A stretch of 64,000 nt of DNA, from the NCBI GenBank assembly GCA_002360535.1, contig DEQR01000062.1, positions 33,488 to 97,487 on the forward strand, written 5' to 3'. Within the stretch, counting starts at the first letter, position 1, and each line of letters opens with the position of its first letter. Of the stretch, positions 1-8,075 are shown piece after piece. The stretch is from Thiobacillus sp. UBA3361. GTDB lineage: Bacteria > Pseudomonadota > Gammaproteobacteria > Burkholderiales > Thiobacillaceae. The notes under the pieces were generated by a model that worked only from the letters and a program-made list of their open reading frames with translations, made no database searches and had not been told where the DNA came from. Both the position numbers and the translations under genes were made by a program.

Positions 1-7
1 CAAGCCG

Positions 8-580
8 GTGCTGGACCGCAAGTTCACGCTGCCCAACCTGCTCACCAGCCTGCGCCTGCTGCTGGCGCCGATCGTGCTGTGGCGCGTGTTGGAAGGGGAT
101 ATGCCTGGCGCGTTCTGGGTATTCGTGGCGGCAGCCGTCACCGATCTGCTGGACGGCAACATCGCCCGCCTGTTCAACCAGCGCAGCGTGCTGGGGGCCT
201 GGCTGGACCCCATCGCCGACAAGGTGATGCTGCTCTCTACCCTGGTCGCCCTGGTGTGGGTCGAGGTGCTGCCGGTCTGGTTGCTGGTGGTGGTCGGCCT
301 GCGCGATGCGGTGGTACTGCTCGGCGCGGCCGCCTATCGGCTGCTCACCGGCGGCCTGGAGGTGCGGCCCACCCTGTCGGGCAAGGTGGCCACTTTCGTG
401 GAGTTCACCCTGGTGAGCCTAGCCCTGGCCGAAGAGGCGCTGCGCCCCGGTATGGACTGGATACTGCCCTGGCTGGCCGGCCTGGCGGCCTTCACGGTGA
501 TCCTCTCCGGGGTGCGCTACGTGATCATCTGGACCGACAAGACCCGCGCCTTCCTGGCCCAGCAGCGGGACCTGGACTGA
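8..580 (+). CDS. CDP-alcohol phosphatidyltransferase family protein
   Basis: Inner-membrane enzyme that transfers a phosphatidyl group from CDP-diacylglycerol to an alcohol acceptor in phospholipid synthesis. The full family signature is visible in the order D-x2-D-G-x2-A-R-x8-G-x3-D-x3-D: D46, D49-G50, A53-R54, G63, D67 and D71. Several hydrophobic segments follow, as expected for a polytopic protein. At 190 residues it has the size of PgsA-like members, but the motif alone does not reveal the acceptor (glycerol 3-phosphate, phosphatidylglycerol or another alcohol), so no symbol is given. The start used is a GTG only seven bases into the window, and the true start could lie outside. The gene converges on the chemoreceptor gene, with 13 bases between the two stops. 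Confidence 0.85.
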   Translation: MLDRKFTLPNLLTSLRLLLAPIVLWRVLEGDMPGAFWVFVAAAVTDLLDGNIARLFNQRSVLGAWLDPIADKVMLLSTLVALVWVEVLPVWLLVVVGLRDAVVLLGAAAYRLLTGGLEVRPTLSGKVATFVEFTLVSLALAEEALRPGMDWILPWLAGLAAFTVILSGVRYVIIWTDKTRAFLAQQRDLD

Positions 581-593
581 ACCGCCGTGGCAG

Positions 594-2213
594 TCAGCAA
601 CGGAAGCGGGTCACCATCCCATCCAATTCCTGGGCCAGATCGGCCAGGCGAGAACTCACGTCATGGCTGTCCTGGCTCAAGCCGGCCACCTGGCGCGACA
701 CGTCGCCGATGGCGCCGAGCCGTTTGCTGATGCCTGCCGCCGCGGCACTCTGCTCACCGCTGCGGGCGGCCACCTGATCGTTCATGCGGGTGATCACCGC
801 CACCGATTCGGAGATGGTGCCCAGGGCCTGCACCCCCTGGCTGACCCGCTCGGCGCTGCTGGCCACGGTGGATTCGGCGTTGATGATGACATTCACCGCG
901 TCCTGGGCGCCCCCCTGCACCTTGACGATGATCTTCTCGATTTCGCCGGTGGCCGCCTGGGTACGCTGGGCCAAGGTGCGCACCTCGTCCGCCACCACGG
1001 CAAAACCGCGTCCCTGCTCGCCGGCACGCGCCGCCTCGATGGCCGCGTTCAGCGCCAGCAGATTGGTCTGCTCGGCAATCTCCTGGATCAGGCCGATGAC
1101 CCTGCCGATGTCCTTGCTGTCCGATTCCAGGCGGCGGATGACATGTACCGCGTTTTCCAGCTGCTGCTGCATGGTGGAGATGGCCTCCACGGCGGAGCCG
1201 GCGGTCTTGGCCCCATCCCGGGCCTGATTGTCCGCCTGGTGCGCCGCGCCGGCGGCGGCCTGCAGGCTGTCGGTGACCTCCTGCACGGCGGTCACCAATT
1301 GCCGCAGGGTGTCGGACAATTTCTCGGTATCCGCCAGCTGCCGGCCCACGCCTTGCTGCATGGCGCTGCTGCCTTCCACCATGCGCACCGCCATCTGGTT
1401 GAGCTGGCCGCTGGTGTCCCGCACCCCGCCGAGGATGCCGGCGAAGCGTTCCAGCATCGCGTTGAAGGCCTTGGCGGCACGGCCCACCTCGTCCCGCGAG
1501 GTCACGGGACAGCGCAGATTCAGGTCGGATTCCTGCTCCACCCGCGCCATGGTGTCCGACAGCAGGGTCAGCGGGCGCGAAACGTAGCGGCGGATCAGCC
1601 AGTACATCAGCGCCAGGCCGAGGGTGAACATGGCCAGGTTGATGGCCATGCTGATCATGTCCTGATTGGCGATGCGGGCATCCGCCCGGTGCAGATCGTA
1701 GGTCAGCCGCACGGCGCCCAGCACGGTCCCTTCCGGCACCTGGTGACAGGACATGCAATTGACGCCGCGGGTGGAAGCCGTGGCCTTGTAGGGGCGCACC
1801 ACCGTGAGGAAACGCCCACCTTCGACCTCCCTCAGGAGGTTCACCTCCTGGCCGGCCAGGGCCTGACGGTCCAGGTCATCGGTGGGGGTCTCATCGGCCA
1901 GCCCGGCGCCATATGTGTCGGAAACGCCCGGCGCGCGAATGATGCGTGCCTCTTTGATATTCTCCAACCCGAGCATTTCCTTTTGCAGGACCTGGCGTTC
2001 ACCCATGGCGCCGGTGAGCATGAGCTTGTTGAGCCGGTCGAAATAGCCATCCGCCAGTTCGTGGGTCTGGGCCTTGACGAAATCGTCCGACAATTGCCGG
2101 ACGCTGTAATGGGTGTACAGGAAACTCAGCCCCAACTGCACGACGAATGCGATGGCCACGAACAATATGACCCGGCTGGCGATGGAACCACGTGGCTGAG
2201 AATAAGATTTCAT
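594..2213 (-). CDS. Methyl-accepting chemotaxis protein with a periplasmic c-type haem motif
   Basis: Membrane chemoreceptor of 539 residues that would signal to CheA/CheW. It has a membrane segment near residues 13-35, a periplasmic region of about 150 residues, a second membrane segment near 188-207, a HAMP domain, and a long helical signalling domain with the canonical hairpin tip (EQTNLLALNAAIEAARAGEQ). The periplasmic region contains CMSCH (C153, C156, H157), a c-type haem attachment motif. This suggests a redox-, oxygen- or NO-sensing input like haem-containing chemoreceptors of other proteobacteria (inference). The start is the ATG at 2213 because AGAGGAG lies seven bases before it; an upstream in-frame start lacks such a site. 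Confidence 0.9.
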   Translation of the reverse strand: MKSYSQPRGSIASRVILFVAIAFVVQLGLSFLYTHYSVRQLSDDFVKAQTHELADGYFDRLNKLMLTGAMGERQVLQKEMLGLENIKEARIIRAPGVSDTYGAGLADETPTDDLDRQALAGQEVNLLREVEGGRFLTVVRPYKATASTRGVNCMSCHQVPEGTVLGAVRLTYDLHRADARIANQDMISMAINLAMFTLGLALMYWLIRRYVSRPLTLLSDTMARVEQESDLNLRCPVTSRDEVGRAAKAFNAMLERFAGILGGVRDTSGQLNQMAVRMVEGSSAMQQGVGRQLADTEKLSDTLRQLVTAVQEVTDSLQAAAGAAHQADNQARDGAKTAGSAVEAISTMQQQLENAVHVIRRLESDSKDIGRVIGLIQEIAEQTNLLALNAAIEAARAGEQGRGFAVVADEVRTLAQRTQAATGEIEKIIVKVQGGAQDAVNVIINAESTVASSAERVSQGVQALGTISESVAVITRMNDQVAARSGEQSAAAAGISKRLGAIGDVSRQVAGLSQDSHDVSSRLADLAQELDGMVTRFRC

Positions 2214-2348
2214 GGGCGGTCTCCTCTTGTCTTGCGCTATAACGGTCAGGCGGGCCATTTCCTGAATGCCCCTGTTTTGTGCAAGGTCAGCCGCCAGCGG
2301 CTATGCTTCCTGGGAGTCAAGGAATCCGGAACCCGCCAGGAGGATGCA

Positions 2349-2798
2349 ATGAACAAGGATCAAGAGACTTTCATCAGGAACACCCTGGCCGAACATCAGG
2401 TCATGACCCTGGCCACCGTGCGCCCGGATGGCTGGCCGCAGGCCACCACCGTGGCCTTCGCCGCCGACGGCCTGGCGCTCTGCTTCGCCTGCGACCCGGC
2501 CGGCCAAAAGGTGGCCAACCTGAGCCGCTGCGACAAGGTGTCGGCCACCATCGACCGGGAGCAGGCGGACTGGAACCGCATCCGCGGCCTCTCGCTGGGT
2601 GGCACGGCGCGGGTCCTCACCGATCCGGGCGAACGTCGTCACGCCCAGGAGTTGTTGCGGGCCAAATTTCCCCAATGGGCGGAGATGCCTTCCCCAGAAG
2701 ACCCCGCGCTCATCGCTTTCGTCCGGGTGACGCCGACGGTGTTCAGCCTGCTGAATTTCACCAAGGGCTTCGGCCATACCGAGCTGGTGGAGGTCTGA
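2349..2798 (+). CDS. Pyridoxamine 5'-phosphate oxidase-like flavin-fold protein
   Basis: Small cytoplasmic protein of 149 residues with the split-barrel FMN-binding fold of the pyridoxamine phosphate oxidase-like superfamily. The N-terminal HQVMTLATVRPDGWPQATTV stretch is the typical first strand pair, followed by a conserved core with CDPAGQKVANL and a C-terminal segment (PTVFSLLNFTKGFGHTE) seen in general-stress and haem-utilisation relatives. FMN, F420 or haem could be the ligand; the sequence does not decide, and a role in vitamin B6 synthesis is not implied. AGGAGG five bases before the ATG fixes the start. The reading frame stays open far upstream, but that part only mirrors the chemoreceptor gene. 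It is divergent from the chemoreceptor and convergent with uup. Confidence 0.75.
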   Translation: MNKDQETFIRNTLAEHQVMTLATVRPDGWPQATTVAFAADGLALCFACDPAGQKVANLSRCDKVSATIDREQADWNRIRGLSLGGTARVLTDPGERRHAQELLRAKFPQWAEMPSPEDPALIAFVRVTPTVFSLLNFTKGFGHTELVEV

Positions 2799-2813
2799 GC
2801 CGCGCGTCTCGCC

Positions 2814-4727
2814 TCAACCCGGCGGGCGCTTGGCTTCCAATTCCTCCCAACGGGCCAGCAGGCCCAGCAGCTCCTCCTCGATGGCCGCCGCGCGGCTGTT
2901 CAACGGCCCCACCTGACCGGGTTCGTCCCGATACAAGGCCGGGTCCGACAGACGCGCCGCCACCCTTGCCTGTTCCGCCTCCAAGACCTCGATGCGACCG
3001 GGCAGGCCCTCCAGTTCCTTGTTTTCCTTGAAGGAAAGCCCGGTCTTGGCGGGCCGGGCCGCGGCGGAGGGTACCGCGGGTGGCGCGGGCCTGGACACGG
3101 CCGCCCTGTTGGCCTCGGCGGTCCCTGCCCGGCGCGACTGGTACTGGCGCCAGTCCTCGTAGCCGCCGGCGATCTCGGTCAGGCGCCCCGCCCCCTCGAA
3201 GGCGATGGACTGGGTGACCACGTTGTCCAGGAAGGCACGGTCGTGGGAGACCAGGATCACCGTGCCGGAATAGTCCTGGAGCAAGGCCTCCAGCAGCTCC
3301 AGGGTGTCGATGTCCAGATCGTTGGTGGGTTCGTCCAGCACCAGCATGTTGGCCGGCCGGGCGAACAGCCGGGCCAGGAGCAGGCGGTTGCGTTCGCCGC
3401 CTGACAGGGCGGACACCTTGGCCCGGGCCCGCTCGGGCGGGAACAGGAACTCCTCCAGGTAGCCGATGACGTGTTTTCTCTGGCCGGCGATCTCCACGTA
3501 GTCCGAGCCGGGCGAGATGGTGTCGATGAGGGTGGACTCGTCGTCCAGCACGTTGCGAAGCTGGTCGAAGTAGGCCACGTTCAGGTTGGTACCGCGCTTG
3601 ATGCGCCCGGCCTGGGGCTGCAACTCGCCGAGGATGAGGCGGATCAGGGTGGTCTTGCCGGCGCCGTTAGGCCCCAGCAGGCCCAGCTTGTCCCCGCGCA
3701 GCAGCGTCGTGGAGAAGTCACGCAGGAGCGGGCGGCCGGGATAGCCGTAGTCCACGTGCTCCAGCTCCGCCACCAGCTTCCCGGATCGCTCCCCCGCGTC
3801 CAGCTGGAAGCCCACCTGCCCCACCCGCTCGCGCCGCGCGGCCCGCTCCCGGCGCAACTGCTCCAGGCGGCGCACCCGTCCCTCGTTGCGGGTGCGGCGG
3901 GCCTCGATGCCCTTGCGGATCCAGACCTCCTCCTGCTTCCAGAACTTGTCGAACTTGCGGTTCTGCTGCGCCTCGGCCTGCAGCAGCTCGGCCTTGCGCG
4001 CCTGGTAGGCGGAGTAGTTGCCGCGGAATTCCGTGAGCAGGCCCCGGTCCAGTTCCACGATGCGGTTGGCCACGTTGTCCAGGAAGCGCCGGTCGTGGGT
4101 GATGAACAACAGCGCCCCGGCAAAATCGTTGAGCACCCCTTCCAGCCATTCGATGGAGGTGAAATCCAGGTGGTTGGTGGGTTCATCCAGCAGCAACAAC
4201 TCGGGGTCACCGGCCAGGGCGTGCGCCAGGGCCACCCGCTTGCGCTGGCCGCCGGACAGGCTGTCCACCGGGGCTTCGGCGGACAGATTCAAGCGGTCCA
4301 GCACGTCCTCCACCCGGCTGTTCAGACGCCATGCGTCGTGCACCTCCAGTTCATGAGACAGGCGATCCAACTCGGCCAGGTGCTCCGCGTCCGCCGACAC
4401 CGCCACCCGGTGCGCGGCCTCATGGTAGGCGGACAGCAACCCGCGCGCCTCGCCCACCCCTTCCGCCACCGCGTCGAAAACCGAATGGCCGGCCTCGAAC
4501 ACGGGTTCCTGGGGCACATAACCCAGGCGCAGGCCGGGTTGGCGCCAGACTTCGCCCGCGTCCGGGCGTATCTCGCCGGCCACCACGCGCAACAGACTGG
4601 ACTTGCCGGTGCCGTTGCGGCCGATCAGGCCGATACGCTCGCCCTTATCGACGACCAGGCCGGCCTGGTCCAACAGCGGCCAATGGCCATAGGCCAACTC
4701 CAGCTTGTCGAGGATGAGCAAGGGCAT
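2814..4727 (-). CDS. uup: ABC-F family ATPase Uup
   Basis: Cytoplasmic ABC-F protein of 637 residues with two fused ATP-binding domains and no membrane part. Domain 1 has Walker A GRNGTGKS, signature LSGGQRKR and Walker B LLLLDEPTNHLDF; domain 2 has GPNGAGKT, LSGGERNR and MLVLDEPTNDLDI. A charged linker lies between them. The C-terminal 80 residues (LSFKENKELEGLPGRIEVLE onward) form the coiled-coil DNA/RNA-binding tail typical of Uup rather than of other ABC-F proteins such as EttA or YheS. Family members act on ribosomes or branched DNA and reduce precise transposon excision in E. coli. Length and all motifs are intact. It lies 46 bases downstream of the DksA/TraR gene on the same strand. 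Confidence 0.93.
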   Translation of the reverse strand: MPLLILDKLELAYGHWPLLDQAGLVVDKGERIGLIGRNGTGKSSLLRVVAGEIRPDAGEVWRQPGLRLGYVPQEPVFEAGHSVFDAVAEGVGEARGLLSAYHEAAHRVAVSADAEHLAELDRLSHELEVHDAWRLNSRVEDVLDRLNLSAEAPVDSLSGGQRKRVALAHALAGDPELLLLDEPTNHLDFTSIEWLEGVLNDFAGALLFITHDRRFLDNVANRIVELDRGLLTEFRGNYSAYQARKAELLQAEAQQNRKFDKFWKQEEVWIRKGIEARRTRNEGRVRRLEQLRRERAARRERVGQVGFQLDAGERSGKLVAELEHVDYGYPGRPLLRDFSTTLLRGDKLGLLGPNGAGKTTLIRLILGELQPQAGRIKRGTNLNVAYFDQLRNVLDDESTLIDTISPGSDYVEIAGQRKHVIGYLEEFLFPPERARAKVSALSGGERNRLLLARLFARPANMLVLDEPTNDLDIDTLELLEALLQDYSGTVILVSHDRAFLDNVVTQSIAFEGAGRLTEIAGGYEDWRQYQSRRAGTAEANRAAVSRPAPPAVPSAAARPAKTGLSFKENKELEGLPGRIEVLEAEQARVAARLSDPALYRDEPGQVGPLNSRAAAIEEELLGLLARWEELEAKRPPG

Positions 4728-4773
4728 GAGAAAGACGGGGCGTCAGGCGACGCCCCGGGACGTGAGACGGCGC

Positions 4774-5172
4774 TCAGAGCGAACCGTGTTCCAGGCCGGC
4801 GTGGGTCTTTTCGAACACCTCCTGGCAGGCGATGCAGCGGGTGGCGGCGGGATTGGCCACCAGACGGGTGACCGGGATCACCTCGCCGCAGTCCGCACAG
4901 ATGCCGAAATCCTCCTCCTTGAGATGTTGCCTGGCCCGGTCCAGTTCGCGGAGCTGGCGTAACTCATGTTCCAGACGGGCGGCGGACAGGTCTCCCAGGG
5001 TCACTGCCAGGGCCTCGTCGGAGCTGTCGCCGGAACTGCGCCCCAGGACTGCCGCATACTGGGTCTGACCGCTTTCCTCCAAAGCGGCTGCCACCTGACG
5101 GCGCAAGGCCTCGCTGCGCTCCTGCAGGGCGGTTTCGATGGTCTTCAAGTCGGCTGCGCTGAGATGGCTCAT
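4774..5172 (-). CDS. DksA/TraR family C4 zinc-finger protein
   Basis: 132-residue protein of the DksA/TraR group, which binds in the secondary channel of RNA polymerase. A helical N-terminal half (coiled-coil hairpin) is followed by the C4 zinc finger CADCG...CIAC near residues 102-123. It is shorter than canonical DksA (about 150 residues) and lacks an obvious conserved DksA tip, so it is called only a DksA-like protein, perhaps an accessory paralogue. The gene reads in the same direction as uup and may be cotranscribed with it. The divergent tRNA-Arg gene begins 118 bases beyond its start. Confidence 0.85.
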   Translation of the reverse strand: MSHLSAADLKTIETALQERSEALRRQVAAALEESGQTQYAAVLGRSSGDSSDEALAVTLGDLSAARLEHELRQLRELDRARQHLKEEDFGICADCGEVIPVTRLVANPAATRCIACQEVFEKTHAGLEHGSL

Positions 5173-5290
5173 GATGTTCCCGTATCGCGTTGCAATGGTA
5201 TTTGTTTGATTATTGGCCCGCCCGGTCCCGGCTTCAAGGGCGGGCCTGCTAAAACCGGCACGGCGGCCTTGGGTTAGAATCGCGGTCCGC

Positions 5291-5366
5291 GCCTCCGTAG
5301 CTCAGTGGATAGAGCATCCCCCTCCTAAGGGGAGGGTCGCACGTTCGATTCGTGCCGGGGGCGCCA
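5291..5366 (+). tRNA. tRNA-Arg (anticodon CCT)
   Basis: A complete 76-base cloverleaf including encoded CCA. The acceptor pairs GCCTCCG with CGGGGGC (one T-G pair), the anticodon stem is TCCCC/GGGGA with loop CTCCTAA (anticodon CCT), and the T arm is GCACG-TTCGATT-CGTGC. Its last 45 bases are repeated exactly at 14033-14077, so its 3' half is the attachment site of the integrated element to the right; the tRNA itself stays intact. Confidence 0.97.
5322..5366 (+). repeat. attL of the tRNA-Arg element (45-bp direct repeat)
   Basis: The 45 bases from the anticodon loop to the CCA end of tRNA-Arg are identical to 14033-14077. The bases outside the repeat differ on both sides, which defines the crossover segment. 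Integration into the 3' half of a tRNA gene that remains intact is the usual strategy of tyrosine integrases. Confidence 0.93.
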
Positions 5367-5848
5367 GTATCCACGGGGGTTTCAGGTTTTCGGTGGGCTG
5401 TGGATAACTAGGTCGGTTCACCCTTGGTTCAACCTTGCAGAAATACCAACTCCCCCGCCTTTGCTCTAGCTTGCGGCCGTTTGTCGCCCCATTTGGCCCT
5501 GTTTTTTTCCTACCTGCATTTGGCGCGGTTCCACTGGTTCCACTGGTTCCAAGCTCGGAAATCCTTTATCCATGCGGGTTTCCAGGCGATGGCTTTGGAA
5601 CCAGGCTTGGTTCCGGGCGGTTCCATTGGTTCCAAATTTCGGGGGCGGCGGCGCGAGATAAACCCCGCCATGGCGGGGTTTAGGGTTGGCGGGTTCCACG
5701 CTGTTGGATCAGCGCACCGGCCGCTCTCCCAGGGGGCGCACCCGCACCCCCTGCCGTGCCCATGCATGTTCAGCAGCATCCGGGAAAACCCGGCCAGGCG
5801 CCGTCCCTATGCTAGGGCTTGCTCGGGCGGCGCCGTTGAGTGCTCATG
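5367..5848. other. Left non-coding end of the satellite with integrase-arm-like and iteron repeats
   Basis: No gene is supported here. Near the attachment site are two 9-mers 11 bp apart, GGTTCACCC (5415) and GGTTCAACC (5426). Two matching 9-mers with the same spacing and orientation occur at 13894 and 13905 by the other end, so they may be integrase arm sites. Farther in is the GGTTCC iteron cluster. The rest has no visible feature apart from a short hairpin around 5667-5683 (CCCCGCCATGGCGGGG). Confidence 0.6.
5527..5634 (+). repeat. Left GGTTCC iteron cluster
   Basis: GGTTCC occurs at 5527, 5536, 5545, 5609, 5619 and 5628, with one inverted copy at 5597. Spacing is 9 or 10 bp, and most copies read TGGTTCCA. 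A matching cluster in the opposite orientation lies at 12324-12433. Such short, evenly spaced repeats are typical binding sites of a replication initiator, here probably the primase-helicase of the element (inference from phage P4, whose alpha protein binds iterons at ori and crr). Confidence 0.75.
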
Positions 5849-6145
5849 TCAGCCAGTCAGCCAGGGCGGCGGGCCGAAGCCGGCAGGCTCCCGCTTGGCA
5901 GCGGGCACCCTGGGCAAGCCGGTCCGGGCATTGGTCCAGCGTGGATCCTCGGGCGGTGGCGGTCCCCAGGTGGCGCCCTTAGTCCAGGTGATGTTCCTTC
6001 GGGTGGCTTCATCCGCAGGTTCCAGCCGGCCGGCGCTCACCAGCTCGGCAATCTCGGCCGGATTTTCTGAGATGAAGGTCGAACCTTTCGGGACAACGTG
6101 GCCACCCCAGAAAAAGCCGGTCTTGGCGGTAAATTTCCCAAGCAT
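5849..6145 (-). CDS. Unknown small satellite protein (98 aa)
   Basis: Not recognised. A 98-residue protein rich in glycine, proline and tryptophan, with segments such as TKTGFFWGGHVVPKGSTF and NITWTKGATWGPPPPEDP that suggest a compact beta structure. It is the last gene of the leftward block and follows the 67-residue gene by three bases; the GGGGGTGA at that junction can serve as its ribosome binding site. Its place directly after the capsid gene suggests a structural or packaging role (inference). Codon use matches the other genes of the element. Confidence 0.6.
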   Translation of the reverse strand: MLGKFTAKTGFFWGGHVVPKGSTFISENPAEIAELVSAGRLEPADEATRRNITWTKGATWGPPPPEDPRWTNARTGLPRVPAAKREPAGFGPPPWLTG

Positions 6146-6148
6146 CGT

Positions 6149-6352
6149 TCACCCCCGCAGGATGCGCATGTCAGTGCCCACGCGATCGGCGGTCAACATG
6201 CGGCCACCCTCGCCGCAGGGCACGGCGGCCTTTTCCCGCACCAGGGCGGCGAACTCCGCCGGGGTGACTTCGGTCACCTGGCCGGCGCGCAGCTCGCGGC
6301 CGTCCACGATCACGTCTGCCTTCACTTTGACCCAAATCAATCGAGTAGCCAT
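6149..6352 (-). CDS. Unknown small satellite protein (67 aa)
   Basis: Not recognised. A 67-residue protein starting MATRLIWVKVKADVIVDGRE, with a basic beta-strand-rich N-terminus and an acidic helix (EVTPAEFAALVREKAAV). It follows the capsid gene by ten bases and precedes another small gene, in the position where tailed phages keep short head or head-tail joining genes. That role is only inferred from position; no family motif was identified. Confidence 0.6.
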   Translation of the reverse strand: MATRLIWVKVKADVIVDGRELRAGQVTEVTPAEFAALVREKAAVPCGEGGRMLTADRVGTDMRILRG

Positions 6353-6362
6353 GGCGCCCCCC

Positions 6363-7436
6363 TCAGCTCAGAGAATCGGCTTTGACGAAAGCCGTCGGAT
6401 GCGTGAACCCGCAATCCATGTCCACCAGCAGCCGGGCCACCAGGCCGGCGGTCTTGAAATTCGTGAACGGATCGACCTCCAGAATCGGCGCGCCCCACAG
6501 GCCAATCACGGCCGTGGAAAACGGGCCGCATACGATGGTCGCCGACGGCACGCTGGTTGACACCACGGCCGGGGTATCGCTGATGCGGCCGGCTTGCCAG
6601 CAGTAGTTGTTATCGGTCCCGCGCACGCGGGCCGCCAACAAGGCCCGGACATCCGGGTGCGCGGCAAAATGGATCGGCAGTTCCCCGGCCGCCGTGCTGG
6701 CGGATTGTTCCATGCTCAGGCAATCGGCCCAGGTGAACGAAGCGCCGTCCACGTCGCCGATGCCGTTCTGACCCAGCAGGCCCAAGGGCTGGCCGCTCAA
6801 GCCGGTCCCGGCGATGAAGGCGTTATCCACCAGGGCAGCCAGGCGGATGGCCAGGTGACGGGCCAGGGCGTCATCAATCCCGCTTTGCAGGCGCAGCCGG
6901 CGGGAGAATTCAACCAGGCTGCCGGCGGTGTGCGGGGTCAGGGTGACTTTCGAAGTCGAGGGGGTTTGCTCGTTGATGGCGTCGGATTCATCCGCCTGCC
7001 AATTGGCGCCGGTCGAAGCCATGCCGGGCAGCTCCACATTGCCCACCAGGTCGGGCATGACCCTGACCCCCAGGCGGCCGGTGACGCTGAAGTGTCCCAG
7101 CGGGTTGACGGGGGCGCCGGTGGCGGTGCCCACCAATTGCGCGCCCTGATTGCCGGCAGCCACTGTCATGTCCCGGCGGCCGGTCAGCAGTGCCCAGGGC
7201 AAGCGGACGCGGTGCGGGTCGAATGACTCGTTGTGATGGCGGGCGGCCTCGGTCAGCAGCTCGGCTTCGAGACCATCATGCAAACCCCGATCCGATGCCA
7301 TCTCGGTCAGGGTGCGGCCCAGGGAAAAGCCCTGGATTTCACGGGGGGTCAGGTTCACGGCGGGTCTCCAGAAAAGGGGCAAGGTTGCCAGTCCAGATTC
7401 CAGCATGGCGGGCACTAAGGCCCGGCGCGGTTCCAC
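6363..7436 (-). CDS. HK97-type phage major capsid protein
   Basis: A coat protein of up to 357 residues with the layout of HK97-fold capsids. A helical N-terminal delta-like region (PREIQGFSLGRTLTEMAS) is followed by the N-arm and core. The core includes a motif of the type 'TP..AGSLVEFSRRLRLQS' leading to the long spine helix, then an NAFIAGTGLSGQPLGLL loop and a C-terminal beta-rich domain (SATIVCGPFSTAVIGLWG). There is no scaffold or protease domain in the protein or beside it. The longest frame starts at a GTG touching the preceding stop; the ATG ten codons downstream (MLESGLATLPLF) is an alternative. A capsid gene without other structural genes is unusual for a satellite this small. Confidence 0.82.
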   Translation of the reverse strand: MEPRRALVPAMLESGLATLPLFWRPAVNLTPREIQGFSLGRTLTEMASDRGLHDGLEAELLTEAARHHNESFDPHRVRLPWALLTGRRDMTVAAGNQGAQLVGTATGAPVNPLGHFSVTGRLGVRVMPDLVGNVELPGMASTGANWQADESDAINEQTPSTSKVTLTPHTAGSLVEFSRRLRLQSGIDDALARHLAIRLAALVDNAFIAGTGLSGQPLGLLGQNGIGDVDGASFTWADCLSMEQSASTAAGELPIHFAAHPDVRALLAARVRGTDNNYCWQAGRISDTPAVVSTSVPSATIVCGPFSTAVIGLWGAPILEVDPFTNFKTAGLVARLLVDMDCGFTHPTAFVKADSLS

Positions 7437-7841
7437 TTAGCGCAGGATGTTCAAGTAATTCTCGGGGGTGGCGGGCAGTTCGCCCCCCAGGTGGCGGGCA
7501 TGCCAGAGCATCGCGTCCACCGGCCCGGCATGGGGCGGGGGGGCGTCCAGCCGTCGCCAGATCGGCCAGCGCCGGACCTCGAAGGCGCGGGCGGCCTCGG
7601 CAAGCTGCCGGCATCGCTGCCAGGTGGAGGGGCCTTCGAGTAGGGCGGCGGCCTCGGTCAGGTAGTGATCCCGCAGGGCCAGCCGGGCAGCGGTGGGGCC
7701 GCCTAGTCCTAGACGGCGATGCAAGGGCAACGGCCGTTCGGCGTCGTCTGTCAGCCAGGCCTTGATCCGGCGGCGCATATCGTCCAGAACCTCGGGGCCT
7801 TCGTCGCCGCGGATGAACTGGAAAACGGCGTCGGGCACCAT
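7437..7841 (-). CDS. Unknown satellite protein (134 aa)
   Basis: Not recognised. 134 residues, mostly predicted helix, rich in arginine and tryptophan (MRRRIKAWLTDDAERPLPLH; EVRRWPIWRRLDAPPP). It is placed between the replication gene and the capsid gene, and its stop touches the longest capsid start, so the two are translated from one message. Satellite genes in this position can redirect helper packaging or control the late block, but no motif here supports a specific role. Confidence 0.6.
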   Translation of the reverse strand: MVPDAVFQFIRGDEGPEVLDDMRRRIKAWLTDDAERPLPLHRRLGLGGPTAARLALRDHYLTEAAALLEGPSTWQRCRQLAEAARAFEVRRWPIWRRLDAPPPHAGPVDAMLWHARHLGGELPATPENYLNILR

Positions 7842-7899
7842 GTCAGGCGGCGGCCCCGCCGTTGCCAGGCCGCAACAACGGGACAGGCCTGGCCGTGCC

Positions 7900-8028
7900 T
7901 GTCAAGTAAGCCAGCAGGCCAGACCCTAGCGGGAACTCGCGTCGTTTCGTACCCGCAAGGAGCCAAGCGGGGGAGGACCCGCACTTTCTGGCGGGCCGGC
8001 GGTGTCTATACTTGACGTTTACTTGACA
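7900..8028. promoter_or_regulatory. GTCAAGTA operator-like repeats upstream of the capsid block
   Basis: In the 234-bp gap before the capsid block, TGTCAAGTA occurs once on the plus strand (7900-7908) and twice on the minus strand (rc of 8009-8016 and 8020-8028, 11 bp apart). Paired sites one helical turn apart, in front of a gene block, suggest a regulator site. The Mor-like protein of the element is a candidate partner (inference). Confidence 0.4.
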
Positions 8029-8075
8029 GCTGGCGCGAAGGAATCTCCGCCCCCCGCCCTCCCGCGCGGCCGGGG

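Noticed and set aside
663..2348. Long plus-strand open frame running into the flavin-fold oxidase gene
   Set aside because: It is the antisense of the chemoreceptor gene, with no ribosome site and a histidine/glycine-rich translation; only the part from 2349 is coding.
3471..4871. 466-codon plus-strand frame opposite uup
   Set aside because: Shadow of a high-GC gene; the minus strand encodes all ABC-F motifs.
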